Below, piece by piece: positions 52,432-61,997 of a DNA stretch of 64,000 nt (positions are counted from its first letter, which is position 1; every line of letters starts with the position of its first letter). The translations under genes were made by a program, and so were the position numbers. Source of the DNA: CAINFV01 sp964409235 (GTDB taxonomy: Bacteria; Chlamydiota; Chlamydiia; Chlamydiales; FEN-1388); NCBI GenBank assembly GCA_964409235.1, contig CAYPCN010000002.1, positions 37,749 to 101,748 on the forward strand, written 5' to 3'. The notes below the pieces were generated by a model, which was given only the letters and a program-made list of their open reading frames with translations, searched no databases and was not told the DNA's origin.

Positions 52432-53829
52432 TTAGAACGTGAAGATCGCGCCAAAGTAGAATTCCCACGAACGATGCTGACCGCCGATCTTATGATCTAG
52501 CTCGCGAATCTTGTCTAAGTGAGCGTTCAACGTCCAGTTGTCCGTCAGCACATAGAACGCTTCGACTCTCCAGCCACGGTAGTTCGCTCTGCCACCGCTA
52601 CGACGATTGTAGAATGACACACCGCGAGGATTATCGCGTCCAGAAGTAGAGACATCCCACTCTGGGACGGCTTGCGCTTGCACCCATTGGTAGAAGAACT
52701 CTAATGAGTAATCGCCCTTGCGAAGCGCTTCGCCAATGCGAGCACCAACATAGTACCCATCATCAGCCTTCTTGTGGTGGGTCCAGCCCGTCGCTTTCGC
52801 CGCATGATTATGGAGGTACGCCGCATAGAGAGAGGTCTTCATGCGAACGAGATCAGGGCTCAACGTGTACAGAGCCTGCACTTGCGAATTGCAGAACCTG
52901 GTCCCAAGAGCGTGATGGCGTTCATACCGATTTGGGCGATGAAGCGTGTCCCAATCAATAAGGCTGTATTTCACGTCAAAGCCAGAATCAAACAGGTTCA
53001 GCAGCCCAAGTTCGCCAACATATCCATAATGGTTGACCGTATAATCAACGACAAAAGCCGCTGCTTTCAACGAGAGGTCGGTAATGCCTTCATAACTACC
53101 AGTAAAACGGGCCAGCACACTATCAAAGTTGGACCAGAATTGCACTCGGGAATCAAAAACGTCGTACAGACGGCGGCGACCTACTTCCATGTCAAACCGC
53201 GATGTGCCTTGCTCCCAGAAATTATAGCCAGCATAGCACTTGCGAAGCGAGATTTCGTTATAAGAGCCACTTCCATACATGATTCGACGGCTATCGTTGA
53301 CCATTGTTCTCCTCGTAGGAGGAACAACGCCAGCAGGATTGGAAAACTGCAGACGGATCGTTCCCCATCCACGCTCGGCAACGTAATCAAAGACTAAGTT
53401 CGCTTCAGCATCAAATTCATTGGTGGCAAACGGAGGGAGAATCTTAAGACGCCCTTCGCGATACGCTACCCGATCCATATACGGAAGCCGTTTATAATCC
53501 TCGTGGGACAGCCGAGGCGTCTTTTTATTGACGAACGAATTCGGAAAGAGCTTCCGGCTTTTCCAACCACGTTGATACCGATGGTTTGTCTTCGCATGCA
53601 TGTGGTACCACTCACCGCGAATGTCACCACTGATCATGAGGTTGCCGCCCTTCTCCTTCACCGTAATGGCGCGCTTCGTGCGGATGTATTCCTGGAGCGC
53701 TTCCATATCGCGTTGCTCAGCTTGCGTCTCCGTTGCATACCCCGGCTGAAAGCCCTCTTGCCCCCTGAGAGAAGCTCCTATGCCACATGTTGCTACAGCA
53801 GCAGGCAGCAAGTATCTCAAAAATCTCAT
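52432..53829 (-). CDS. Outer-membrane beta-barrel protein
   Basis: The 465-residue product starts 'MRFLRYLLPAAVATCGIGAS', a Sec signal peptide. It continues with a short helical stretch ('REMEALQEYI'-like) and then 'KGGNLMISGDIRGEWYHM', the first of many alternating aromatic/polar strands. It ends in Phe ('YFGAIFTF'), the C-terminal signal for BAM-dependent assembly. The ATG at 53829 is chosen because AGGAG lies 6 nt before it, whereas ATG 53835 follows it directly. The 'LQEYI.TKR...KGG.L.ISGDIR' entry resembles, from memory, a conserved chlamydial porin-like family (CT372-like). Only two Cys occur in the mature part. Porin function is likely; the substrate is unknown. Confidence 0.85.
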   Translation of the reverse strand: MRFLRYLLPAAVATCGIGASLRGQEGFQPGYATETQAEQRDMEALQEYIRTKRAITVKEKGGNLMISGDIRGEWYHMHAKTNHRYQRGWKSRKLFPNSFVNKKTPRLSHEDYKRLPYMDRVAYREGRLKILPPFATNEFDAEANLVFDYVAERGWGTIRLQFSNPAGVVPPTRRTMVNDSRRIMYGSGSYNEISLRKCYAGYNFWEQGTSRFDMEVGRRRLYDVFDSRVQFWSNFDSVLARFTGSYEGITDLSLKAAAFVVDYTVNHYGYVGELGLLNLFDSGFDVKYSLIDWDTLHRPNRYERHHALGTRFCNSQVQALYTLSPDLVRMKTSLYAAYLHNHAAKATGWTHHKKADDGYYVGARIGEALRKGDYSLEFFYQWVQAQAVPEWDVSTSGRDNPRGVSFYNRRSGGRANYRGWRVEAFYVLTDNWTLNAHLDKIRELDHKIGGQHRSWEFYFGAIFTF

Positions 53830-53856
53830 TTTCATCTCCTATGGATGGGTTCTGCC

Positions 53857-53900
53857 CAAGCCGTGTGCGATGTACCCCTACAGAGGAGGAGATGACGACT
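53857..53900. repeat. Degenerate repeat end in the leader of the outer-membrane gene
   Basis: AAGCCGTGTGCGATGTACCCC followed by AGAGGAGGAGATGACGA resembles the left terminal repeat and first subterminal box of the family. The rest of the element is missing. Confidence 0.4.
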
Positions 53901-54054
53901 TTTTTTACTTAGGTTTCTTCCCGCCAAATAACCCCCTCCATCCAAAGAGGCAGAGAGTGTGAGAAAACCCAAGACAAAAGACTCGTCGCCGTCCCTCAAA
54001 GGCTGCGCCGCCAACGGCCCAATGATAAAACTCCTGTTGAAAACGTTAGCATCT

Positions 54055-54084
54055 TGTATAAAGCGCGCCTTCCATTTTTGTAAA
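54055..54084 (-). promoter_or_regulatory. Candidate promoter of the outer-membrane protein gene
   Basis: On the minus strand TTTACA (54079-54084) and TATACA (54055-54060) are 18 nt apart. The leader would be about 220 nt and includes the degenerate repeat end at 53857. The 386-bp space 53836-54221 otherwise shows only a short CCGTT/AACGG hairpin near 54115. Confidence 0.4.
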
Positions 54085-54221
54085 TGCTATATCAGCCTAA
54101 GACAGTGCTCAGATCCGTTAAGAACGGGTTAAGCACAGATGCTACTGCACAAACTTCTCGTGAAAAAATCCTGTCACTCCATAGCTATGCTGAGTCGCAC
54201 ACCATCGTAAACAATATTTCA

Positions 54222-57179
54222 CTAAAAGGCGGTTGTCGGCCTGAAGGAGTCCCCGCGAGGGAGACCTCCGCCCACAAAGGCTCGATATTCGTTGGGGTTG
54301 ATGAGGACGCCCCACGTACCGTCCTTCCGGCTCCCATCAAGCCACATCTTCCAATGAGAAATCGGCCGCCCTTCTGTACCATAGGCATTAACGCTCCAAA
54401 ATTCGATTTCTTGCGTGACAGGACTCACCATAAACGCGAACAGGTCCTTCACCCAATTGGAATCGGCGACGATCAATGGCCGCGGTGGGAGCAAGCGCTT
54501 CTCACGCATGGTGCCCACAAGGGCAGAAAGCAGATCTCGATCACACCGCGCCTTCGATGTCAAACGCATGAGCAATGCCTTCAGGAGACAGAGCAACTCC
54601 TTGGAGCGCAAGGGACGACGTAGAGTCGATGTCGCCTCGCGAATATATCGCTCGCCACTGTTCTTGCGCACTTCCCTTGGAAGAAGTGTCGACAGCACGT
54701 CTGTCACCACATCGCGAATAGCCTCAAGAGACGTATAAGGAGCCGATTCAAAGAGGAGACTAGCGAGGTCGAGTTCTTGCAATACCGATTGGTGGTGGCG
54801 AAGGACGATGTCCAGTGAGAATAGGCGTTCGATCTCACGAGCTAATTCATAAGGCCGCAAGAAGCCAGGGATCGTGGGCGCTTCATTCATAAAGCGGGCT
54901 CTCATGCTCGGCGGCAGCCGTTGCGCCAGCATCGAGCAAAATCCCTCGACTGCTTGATGGTCGAACACACATGTTGAATAAAAGAGACGCCCTGGATCGC
55001 GGACATGGTTCGTGATCCACGAATAGCTATAGACATCCGAGGTTAGACTCTCCGAGAAAAGCGGGGCAGCCAGCACCAGGGAGAAGGCATGGGTCGGAGA
55101 ATGCATGAGCAATGCCATTGGCCGCTGACCACCAGCACGCGATAGTGACTGTCGTGCGGAATCGATGAGAAAGGCCAACAGCTCTGTCTCATTTTCCACC
55201 CATCGGCCGACCTCTTCAGGTGGCCCTTCGAGGCAAAAATAGGACGACACCAGTGTGTTCATATTGCCGCCCGAGGTATAGACCCAGGGTTTTTTCTCAA
55301 GTTGCTCAAGGTGGAGCAACGGCTGTGCCACAGGCCGTACCCCGTGCGCCACGGCCGTCCTCGTCAACGCCGACTCGAGAAACTCATCAGAACGCACGTG
55401 ATTGGCAAGACGGGTGATGATCGAGCTAAACTCCGCTTCAATGCCTTTGACTTCAGGAGCATGGAGTAGCTCCTGCTCGGTACTGGTGAAAAAGGAGACG
55501 AGTGCCTGGACGTATTCATCAAGCGACGTAATCTTTGTCCACAAGGATGGGTTCGACCGCCCATGTTTATAGAGCAAGCGAAAGCCAGCAGGAGCATCGT
55601 CAAAGGGGCCAGCTTGGACGTCATGAAGATCTGCATCATAGATCTCCTGGAAGTACTCTTTCATCAGCCGGTCGTACTCGTCGATCAAAAATTGATGAAG
55701 ACGAGTAACCTTGTTGGCCTTTTCAGCTGCAATATCGCAGAGTTCTTTGAGATGGTACTGCTCAACCTGGCGAGATTGATACTCCATCTTCATCCACTGG
55801 ATCTCGCTTTCTGTCGATGCCTGTTGCAGCCGGCGAACAAGGTAGTCGATCTCCAACGAGATGGCATTGTACTTTTCTCGGTGCTGCTCAAGCTCGAGAT
55901 TCGTCTCGTCAACGCGTTTCTTCGCGATCTCATACAGCACATGGCCGATACCGCCAACATCGTCCCAATTCACGCCCAGGCTAGAGTAAAAATTCCACCG
56001 CGCTAAGTCAAACTTCACCTCGGCAAACGAGGCGATGGTAAACTCCCAGGATTTTAACAGCGCGCAGTCCGCTTCAGCCTTAAAAAACCGCTTGCCATTT
56101 TCCCACAGCGTGTAAAACCTGGCAAAAAGCTTATTGGCCTCAGCGCGGACGCCCTTAGCTTCTGGCGCTGACACGACAAGCGATGTCTGCATCATGGCCT
56201 TTGGACGGCTTTCAAAATCACGGAGCTCTTTGGCCGTCAGCTTGAGGTGGCCTAAGATAATGCGCTTGAGAATCTCTTCAACTGTGGCGACAATCCACCC
56301 ACCCTCTCTCACATCGTCTCCCAGCACCTCCTCCAACAGCTCGTAGACCTGTGTATATCCTTTCTCTCCCGACATTTCGGCCGATACGATGCCAAGTCGT
56401 TGGAGAGAACGCAGCAGCGATGAAGACCGCCATACAGGCGGGGATGCGTGGAGAGGGGAGGTAAGAGGGAGTGGTTTTTTTATATCGCCCTGGCCCCAAC
56501 TGGCACTCATTGGGACGCTATACTCATTGCCAGCCACTGTGCGCTTGAGCTTTGCCGTGCCCATCAGCTCGTCGAGATCGCGCAAGAACAGCAGTGGCTG
56601 CTCGTCATGAACGATGATCGCTGGTGCCGTGGCAAAGCAGGAGCCGAGACTCTGTCGCAGCGTTGTCAGCAGGGCGGCGAGAACAGCACGGCGAACATGA
56701 GCGTCGCTGACAGGCTGCGTCTCTGGGAGCAAGAGCGTGTCGCGAATGGCATTCTCTGCAAGGCGATTGCTGAGAGGGCGGCTCATCTTCTTGATCAACC
56801 GCTGGGCGTCCGTACTGCCGCACAGGAAGCTCAGCGCCTTGAGCATGTGTTCATCGCGGCTCCGCCGCTCCTCAGCACCATAGGACAGCGTAAACCGGCG
56901 ACCCGCCAGCAGCTCCTTGGCAAGGTGGACCTTGGGCATGATGAGCTCGCCACCATCACTGACGAGAAGCGTCGCCAGCTCGCGTGCTCTCCGCACGTCG
57001 GTGACCGAACAGCTCGCCTGGATGCCACTTGCATCAATATCGAACGCCTCTTGTCCATCTTCGTCGAAGAGCGTCCGCTCAAGCTGCTCGTCCTTGCCAA
57101 GGCGAAGTGGAGGACAGTGCCTTCCAGCGTCAAGGAGGGCGCGCCCGCTGTCGCACGGACTTTGCAATTGATCCGTCAT
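54222..57179 (-). CDS. Large conserved-type protein with a papain-like Cys/His/Asn pattern
   Basis: The 985-residue product is not a protein I recognise. It has no signal peptide. Three spaced elements resemble a papain-fold active site: 'QSLGSCFATAPA' (Cys181, compare GSCWA of papains), 'MHSPTHAFSLVL' (His697) and 'IVADSNWVKDLF' (Asp906/Asn908). Between the first two lies a helical, coiled-coil-like insertion of about 400 residues (about 300-520 strongly helical). The C-terminus 'DGTWGVLINPNEYRAFVGGG' is beta-rich, as in papain domains. If this is right, it would be a cysteine protease or transglutaminase-like enzyme, possibly secreted. The start at 57179 has only a weak AAGA site. It is divergent from thrS. 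Confidence 0.7.
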   Translation of the reverse strand: MTDQLQSPCDSGRALLDAGRHCPPLRLGKDEQLERTLFDEDGQEAFDIDASGIQASCSVTDVRRARELATLLVSDGGELIMPKVHLAKELLAGRRFTLSYGAEERRSRDEHMLKALSFLCGSTDAQRLIKKMSRPLSNRLAENAIRDTLLLPETQPVSDAHVRRAVLAALLTTLRQSLGSCFATAPAIIVHDEQPLLFLRDLDELMGTAKLKRTVAGNEYSVPMSASWGQGDIKKPLPLTSPLHASPPVWRSSSLLRSLQRLGIVSAEMSGEKGYTQVYELLEEVLGDDVREGGWIVATVEEILKRIILGHLKLTAKELRDFESRPKAMMQTSLVVSAPEAKGVRAEANKLFARFYTLWENGKRFFKAEADCALLKSWEFTIASFAEVKFDLARWNFYSSLGVNWDDVGGIGHVLYEIAKKRVDETNLELEQHREKYNAISLEIDYLVRRLQQASTESEIQWMKMEYQSRQVEQYHLKELCDIAAEKANKVTRLHQFLIDEYDRLMKEYFQEIYDADLHDVQAGPFDDAPAGFRLLYKHGRSNPSLWTKITSLDEYVQALVSFFTSTEQELLHAPEVKGIEAEFSSIITRLANHVRSDEFLESALTRTAVAHGVRPVAQPLLHLEQLEKKPWVYTSGGNMNTLVSSYFCLEGPPEEVGRWVENETELLAFLIDSARQSLSRAGGQRPMALLMHSPTHAFSLVLAAPLFSESLTSDVYSYSWITNHVRDPGRLFYSTCVFDHQAVEGFCSMLAQRLPPSMRARFMNEAPTIPGFLRPYELAREIERLFSLDIVLRHHQSVLQELDLASLLFESAPYTSLEAIRDVVTDVLSTLLPREVRKNSGERYIREATSTLRRPLRSKELLCLLKALLMRLTSKARCDRDLLSALVGTMREKRLLPPRPLIVADSNWVKDLFAFMVSPVTQEIEFWSVNAYGTEGRPISHWKMWLDGSRKDGTWGVLINPNEYRAFVGGGLPRGDSFRPTTAF

Positions 57180-57243
57180 AGTCTTTTTTCTTCGTAATCA
57201 GTTACACTGTACGTACTTTGTATTAACTCGCAACTATTGAATG

Positions 57244-57266
57244 AGCCTCATTTGCAATGTGGCTCT
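57244..57266. repeat. Remnant of the repeat terminus at the thrS leader
   Basis: GAGCCTCATTTGCAATGTGG is one insertion away from the family terminus GAGCCATTTGCGATGTGG. It overlaps an in-frame ATG upstream of the true thrS start. Confidence 0.4.
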
Positions 57267-57279
57267 GGGAGTAGGTCGT

Positions 57280-59214
57280 ATGCAGATTCAGCTTGTTCAG
57301 AATGGCCGCGCACAGCCTATTACGTTGTCTCCTCAGGCAACGGCCACAGATCTCGCTGCCACGCTGAAATTGACCGCTCCTGCAGACGCGCTCTGTTGCC
57401 TCATCAACACCATCGCTTGTGATCTGTCAACGCCGCTCCATGACGGAGACCGTGTCGAGTTCCTTTCCTTTGACCATCCTGTTGGGAAAGATGTGTTTTG
57501 GCATTCGTCAGCTCATGTCCTCGCACAGGCGGTTCTCCGGCTCTTCCCAGAGGCAAAGTCAACAATAGGCCCAGCGATCGACGAAGGGTTTTACTACGAT
57601 TTCGCCGACCTTACCATCTCGGACGACGATTTTCACCGTATCGAAGAAGAGATGCGGCGCATCATCCAGTCCAACCTCAAGCCAGTACGCCATGTCTTTA
57701 CCGACCCACGCGAGATGGCAGAGCGGTTCAAAGGAAATCCATATAAACTTGAACTTATCAAGGAGTTCTCATCATCTGGAGCCACGCTAACCGGCTATTC
57801 GCAAGGGGAGTTTTTCGATTTCTGCCGAGGTCCTCATCTTCCGACCGTTGGCAAGATCAAAGCTGTAAAAATCCTCAAGACCTCAGGAGCCTACTGGCGG
57901 GGAGATGCCACCAAAGACATGCTGACGCGTATCTATGGCATCTCGTTCCCAGATCGAGCGATGCTGCAGGACTATCTGCATAAGGTCGAAGAGGCTAAAA
58001 AGCGGGACCATAAGATCTTAGGCCCCAAGCTCGATCTCTTTTCGCTCCATGAAGAGGCGCCGGGGATTCCCTTCTTCCATCCAAAAGGGATGGTCATGTG
58101 GAATAGAATTCTCGACTATTGGAGAGAATGCCATCGACGTGCCGGGTACGTGGAGATTAAAACCCCTTCGATGATGGTAAAATCTCTCTGGGAACGCTCT
58201 GGCCACTGGCAAAACTACCGTGCGAACATGTTTCTCTCTATTATCGAAGACCGAGAGTTCGCTATCAAACCCATGAACTGCCCGGGAGGGATGCTCTGGT
58301 ACCGTTCCAAAGGCCATAGCTATCGAGAGCTCCCCATGAGGGTTGCCGAGATCGGGATGGTCCACCGCTATGAGCCAAGTGGCTCTCTCTCTGGACTTTT
58401 TCGCGTCCGCTGCTTCCACCAAGATGACGCTCACATCTTTATGCGTCCCGAAGATATCCAAAGTGAGATCTTGGGATGTTTAACACTTCTCGATGAACTC
58501 TATACTACCTTCGGCCTCTCCTATAAGCTCGTCCTCTCCACACGGCCAACAGCCAATACAATTGGGAGCGACGAAGAGTGGGAGATGACCACTCATGCCC
58601 TTCATACAGCTCTGGAGGCCACCGGCAAGCAGTTTTCCATTGCCGAAGGGGAAGGCGCGTTCTACGGTCCGAAGATCGACATTCACGTCTTTGACGCCCT
58701 CGGCAGAACCTGGCAGTGTGGCACAGTGCAGCTTGATATGTCGCTGCCTCAGCGCTTTGACTTAGAGTACACCGCTTCTGACGGTACGAAAAAACGGCCT
58801 ATCATGGCCCATAGGGCCCTTCTGGGGTCTATAGAGCGGTTTTTGGGCAACCTTGTGGAATTTTACGCTGGTAAATTCCCCCTATGGCTGAGCCCATCGC
58901 AGATTGCCATTCTCCCTGTTGCCGATCGCCACCTTCCCTATGCCCACGAAGTGGGGAAGAGATTCTTCAACACTGGCTTCGAAGTCAAAGTGGACGAATC
59001 GTCAGAATCTGTTGGCAAGAAGGTACGAGAAGCACAGCTCGAGCAGTGCAATTACATCCTCACGGTCGGCGACAAAGAGGTTGATGAGCAGAATATTTCT
59101 GTTCGCACCCGCGATAATGTAGTTCACGGACAGATGGATACTGATGCCTTCCTCGCTCTCATCGTCGAAGAACGCCAGAAACGGAGCCTCTGCTCACCGC
59201 TCTCATCACCATGA
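57280..59214 (+). CDS. thrS: Threonine-tRNA ligase
   Basis: The 644-residue ThrRS has the expected domains: TGS (about 1-62), the editing domain with 'HSSAHVLAQAVLRLFPEAKS' and 'CRGPHLPTVGKIKAVKIL', the class II core with motif 2 'RVRCFHQDDAHIF' and motif 3 'MAHRALLGSIERFLG', and the anticodon-binding domain at the end. 'KPMNCPGGMLWY' carries the zinc-binding Cys. Start 57280 (GGGAG 8 nt upstream) is preferred to 57241, which would add 13 residues encoded by a repeat remnant. The stop overlaps the next start by ATGA (59211-59214), so tsaC/sua5 is translationally coupled. Confidence 0.96.
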   Translation: MQIQLVQNGRAQPITLSPQATATDLAATLKLTAPADALCCLINTIACDLSTPLHDGDRVEFLSFDHPVGKDVFWHSSAHVLAQAVLRLFPEAKSTIGPAIDEGFYYDFADLTISDDDFHRIEEEMRRIIQSNLKPVRHVFTDPREMAERFKGNPYKLELIKEFSSSGATLTGYSQGEFFDFCRGPHLPTVGKIKAVKILKTSGAYWRGDATKDMLTRIYGISFPDRAMLQDYLHKVEEAKKRDHKILGPKLDLFSLHEEAPGIPFFHPKGMVMWNRILDYWRECHRRAGYVEIKTPSMMVKSLWERSGHWQNYRANMFLSIIEDREFAIKPMNCPGGMLWYRSKGHSYRELPMRVAEIGMVHRYEPSGSLSGLFRVRCFHQDDAHIFMRPEDIQSEILGCLTLLDELYTTFGLSYKLVLSTRPTANTIGSDEEWEMTTHALHTALEATGKQFSIAEGEGAFYGPKIDIHVFDALGRTWQCGTVQLDMSLPQRFDLEYTASDGTKKRPIMAHRALLGSIERFLGNLVEFYAGKFPLWLSPSQIAILPVADRHLPYAHEVGKRFFNTGFEVKVDESSESVGKKVREAQLEQCNYILTVGDKEVDEQNISVRTRDNVVHGQMDTDAFLALIVEERQKRSLCSPLSSP

Positions 59215-60158
59215 ACGTTACGATTGAACAAGCCGCCGATCTCTTGCGCAACTCCCAGCCCGTCGCCATCCCCACAGAGACTGTGTGGGGATTGGCAGCA
59301 CGGCTTACCGATGAGCCTGCCATACGTCAGATTTTCTTCCTGAAAGGCCGTCCCTTAGAAAACCCTCTCATCATCCATCTTGCCTCACCGCAATTTCTGT
59401 TTTCGTGCTGCACTATAGAGCCTCCCGGCCTTCGCGAACTCATCCGCGTCTTCTGGCCCGGTGGCCTCACCGTTGTCGTCCCAGTAGATCACAAGAAGGT
59501 TCCTGCTCTCGTACGCGCCGGGCTGCCGACAGCCGCTTTCCGCGTCCCTGATCACGATGACGCCTTGCGGCTGATCACGAGCACAGGCCCGCTTGTCGCC
59601 CCGTCGGCGAACCGCTCCGGAACGCCATCGGCAACAAAGCCCGAGCATATCACCAAAGATTTTGGTTGTTGGCTTCCCATCCTCAAGACGTCTACTGCGT
59701 GCCGTCACGGCATTGAATCGACGATCCTTATCTGGCACAACGAGATATGGCATGTGGGGCGCCTCGGCGCTATTTCCACAGAGGCCATTGCCTCCATCCT
59801 CGGCTATGAGCCGCCTCCTCACGCGCCATCGAGCAACCGCCCTCTGTGTCCAGGGCAGATGTTCCGCCATTATGCGCCACAGGCACGCTTGACGCTGTCT
59901 GCAGCACCATGGGAAGAAGGGCTTGTTGCGCACTATGATGGCGTCCTTGGCTTTTCAGACCGTGACTACAGAGGCGCTCGCCATCTCGTTACCTTCGGCA
60001 CCTCAACAGATCCTGCTAGCGTTTCACAGTCTTTATATCGTGCTTTACGGGATCTTGACCTTCTTCGACTTCAATCTGTGCTCGTAGATATCAATATGCC
60101 GTCATCGGCCGATTGGCGTGCGATCCGAGACCGGCTAGAAAAAGCCGCGCAACAGTGA
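59211..60158 (+). CDS. Threonylcarbamoyl-AMP synthase (Sua5 type)
   Basis: The 315-residue enzyme makes threonylcarbamoyl-AMP for the t6A modification of tRNAs that read ANN codons. The YrdC domain shows 'PTETVWGLAARLTDE', 'FLKGRPLENPLIIHLA' and 'PSANRSGTPSATKPEH'. The C-terminal Sua5 domain has 'PLCPGQMFRHYAPQA'. Length fits Sua5 rather than the shorter TsaC. It is coupled to thrS, which is meaningful because both act on threonine. Confidence 0.93.
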   Translation: MNVTIEQAADLLRNSQPVAIPTETVWGLAARLTDEPAIRQIFFLKGRPLENPLIIHLASPQFLFSCCTIEPPGLRELIRVFWPGGLTVVVPVDHKKVPALVRAGLPTAAFRVPDHDDALRLITSTGPLVAPSANRSGTPSATKPEHITKDFGCWLPILKTSTACRHGIESTILIWHNEIWHVGRLGAISTEAIASILGYEPPPHAPSSNRPLCPGQMFRHYAPQARLTLSAAPWEEGLVAHYDGVLGFSDRDYRGARHLVTFGTSTDPASVSQSLYRALRDLDLLRLQSVLVDINMPSSADWRAIRDRLEKAAQQ

Positions 60159-60168
60159 GTGGTGGGCA

Positions 60169-61920
60169 ATGCAGATTGTTGGACGAGAAGCAAGCAGCGA
60201 TTCCTCTTGGTCATTCGACCAGCTCTACACACCCACGCGGCGAGAGGAACAGCGCTCGCATTTTACCGCTATGGCATCGGCTTTGTACCAACGCCTGGCA
60301 GTGCATGGACTCTCCTGTCTCGCTGATAGCGTCGCCGCCATTACCACTACGACCCTCGTCGAAGAACAGCGCAATCGACGGTATCGCTTCCTCTGCCGCC
60401 TAGGAGCTCTCGACCCCTCCTTCCCGCAAGATCAGCTCTTCGACAAAGCACAGCAGGCAGTGTCAGCACCAACACTTGAAGCTGGATGCATCGCTCTTGG
60501 CATCGTCCCCTCTTCAGACAGCCATCGGCTTATCCAAGCGTACCACGAGCAAGAGTCGATGATCGAAGCTCTCGCACTCCCCACGGCCCTTGGCAGAGCC
60601 AAAGAGTCCTTGACGTCCTCCCTCTTGCAGCTTGAACAGCTGCTCTCTTCAGCACCGAAAGCCACCGAAGATCTTGAAGATAGGAATCACGCCCTCCTCA
60701 GCAACCTCAGGGATATCTATGCCTCGCCCCTCTACACAGCCCTTTGCATGTCGAACCTACCCCTCATCGACATCCTCCACGCCATCGCCATCGGGCAGTA
60801 TACCGACACCGCACTAGCACCGGCCTTTGAACCCCTCTCCCACCAGCTGAACCAGCGCCAACATCCTCTCTCAGAGCGTGTCAATACCATATGGCAGCGC
60901 CTGGCACGAACCGGGATTAACGATGGCCTGTTCTCTGCCGTTCTTCACTACTCACGCCGACTCCTCTTCACGATCGCTCTGCCGTACATCGCACTCAAAA
61001 TCGCACAGTTCTTGTCACTGCACTGGCTCATCCCTCATATCGGCGATGAGAGATCTATTCTGAGGAACACCCCTGGCGCGCTTTGCGATGAGATACAAAC
61101 GAACGATATCCTGCATCGCCGAACGATACGCACGGTCGTTCTCCCCGCGCCTACCCTTGGCTACGAGATCGCGCCAGAATTTCGCGCTGCTCTGCAAGCC
61201 CTTGAAAACAACCAGTTTTCAACCTATGATACCCCCTATCTCACCTGGGCGTACACAAACCTTCAAAATGTCGCATTCCCTCCAGAGTATTCCAGTACTG
61301 TGGCTCTCATGGACCTTCGCACACTCTATCCACTCTCCTTTCAGACCATGACCCTTCCGCAAAATCTTCCGAACGCTCCCATGCCGACCTTCTCTCGCGA
61401 TGACGTTGTGCATCATCTGGCACTCCTTCAGCGGCCTGCCAGTGGCTACTGCTTCCCTCCCCATTTCATTGACTCGTACCACCAGAGGATTGCAGCGATT
61501 GCCGATGACGCCTACCATCTTGTCGATAGCCACCGAGAGGGCCACAGCCCCGAAGCCCTCAAAAGCGCCTACGCACGACTCTTCCATCTTGGTCTCACGC
61601 GCCTCCACGAAGCAACGGCCTTCACCCTCACAGCCACGCGTACCCACTCCCTAGCGCTCTCCGCCATCCGTTCTACTATTTGTGCCTCGTGTATTGACCG
61701 AGGGGGGATGATGAATGCCGCCACCATCTACGCCTTGTCAGGAAATGCTGACCTTGCCACAGGAGCCTATTTTGGTCGCGCGCTCCTCAGCCACCATCGC
61801 GCACCAACACGGCAGTCCGCCTACAACCTCTCCACGCTTTTCGCCATCATCCCACAACCTGCTGTCAAAGAGTACCTCCTCCGTTCTTCCCTCCACCAGA
61901 CTTCACTCGTTGCGACGTAA
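60169..61920 (+). CDS. Hypothetical helical protein (583 residues)
   Basis: I do not recognise this protein. It is helical, rich in Leu, Ala, His and Arg, with a possible membrane-associated segment near residues 275-300 ('LLFTIALPYIALKIAQFLSL'). No signal peptide, enzyme motif or Cys cluster is evident apart from 'CASCIDRGGMM' near residue 505. It starts 10 bp after the Sua5 gene, so it is probably in the same transcript; the ribosome site is poor (GGTGGG only 2-3 nt before ATG). Codon use is similar to its neighbours. Confidence 0.7.
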   Translation: MQIVGREASSDSSWSFDQLYTPTRREEQRSHFTAMASALYQRLAVHGLSCLADSVAAITTTTLVEEQRNRRYRFLCRLGALDPSFPQDQLFDKAQQAVSAPTLEAGCIALGIVPSSDSHRLIQAYHEQESMIEALALPTALGRAKESLTSSLLQLEQLLSSAPKATEDLEDRNHALLSNLRDIYASPLYTALCMSNLPLIDILHAIAIGQYTDTALAPAFEPLSHQLNQRQHPLSERVNTIWQRLARTGINDGLFSAVLHYSRRLLFTIALPYIALKIAQFLSLHWLIPHIGDERSILRNTPGALCDEIQTNDILHRRTIRTVVLPAPTLGYEIAPEFRAALQALENNQFSTYDTPYLTWAYTNLQNVAFPPEYSSTVALMDLRTLYPLSFQTMTLPQNLPNAPMPTFSRDDVVHHLALLQRPASGYCFPPHFIDSYHQRIAAIADDAYHLVDSHREGHSPEALKSAYARLFHLGLTRLHEATAFTLTATRTHSLALSAIRSTICASCIDRGGMMNAATIYALSGNADLATGAYFGRALLSHHRAPTRQSAYNLSTLFAIIPQPAVKEYLLRSSLHQTSLVAT

Positions 61921-61943
61921 CGTCTCGAAGAATCGCACCGTGG

Positions 61944-61965
61944 CACCAGAGGGTCTTCTCTGGTG
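61944..61965. terminator. Hairpin between the convergent 583-residue protein gene and ung
   Basis: CACCAGAG (61944-61951) pairs with CTCTGGTG (61958-61965) around a 6-nt loop. There is no T-run on either side. It is placed where a shared terminator would be expected. Confidence 0.3.
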
Positions 61966-61997
61966 GTGCAACATGTTGTCTCCTATGTTTTGGCCAC

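Noticed and set aside
53836..54221. A small RNA or small ORF in the 386-bp space
   Set aside because: Only a promoter candidate and a degenerate repeat end are visible; no conserved structure or strong ORF could be supported.
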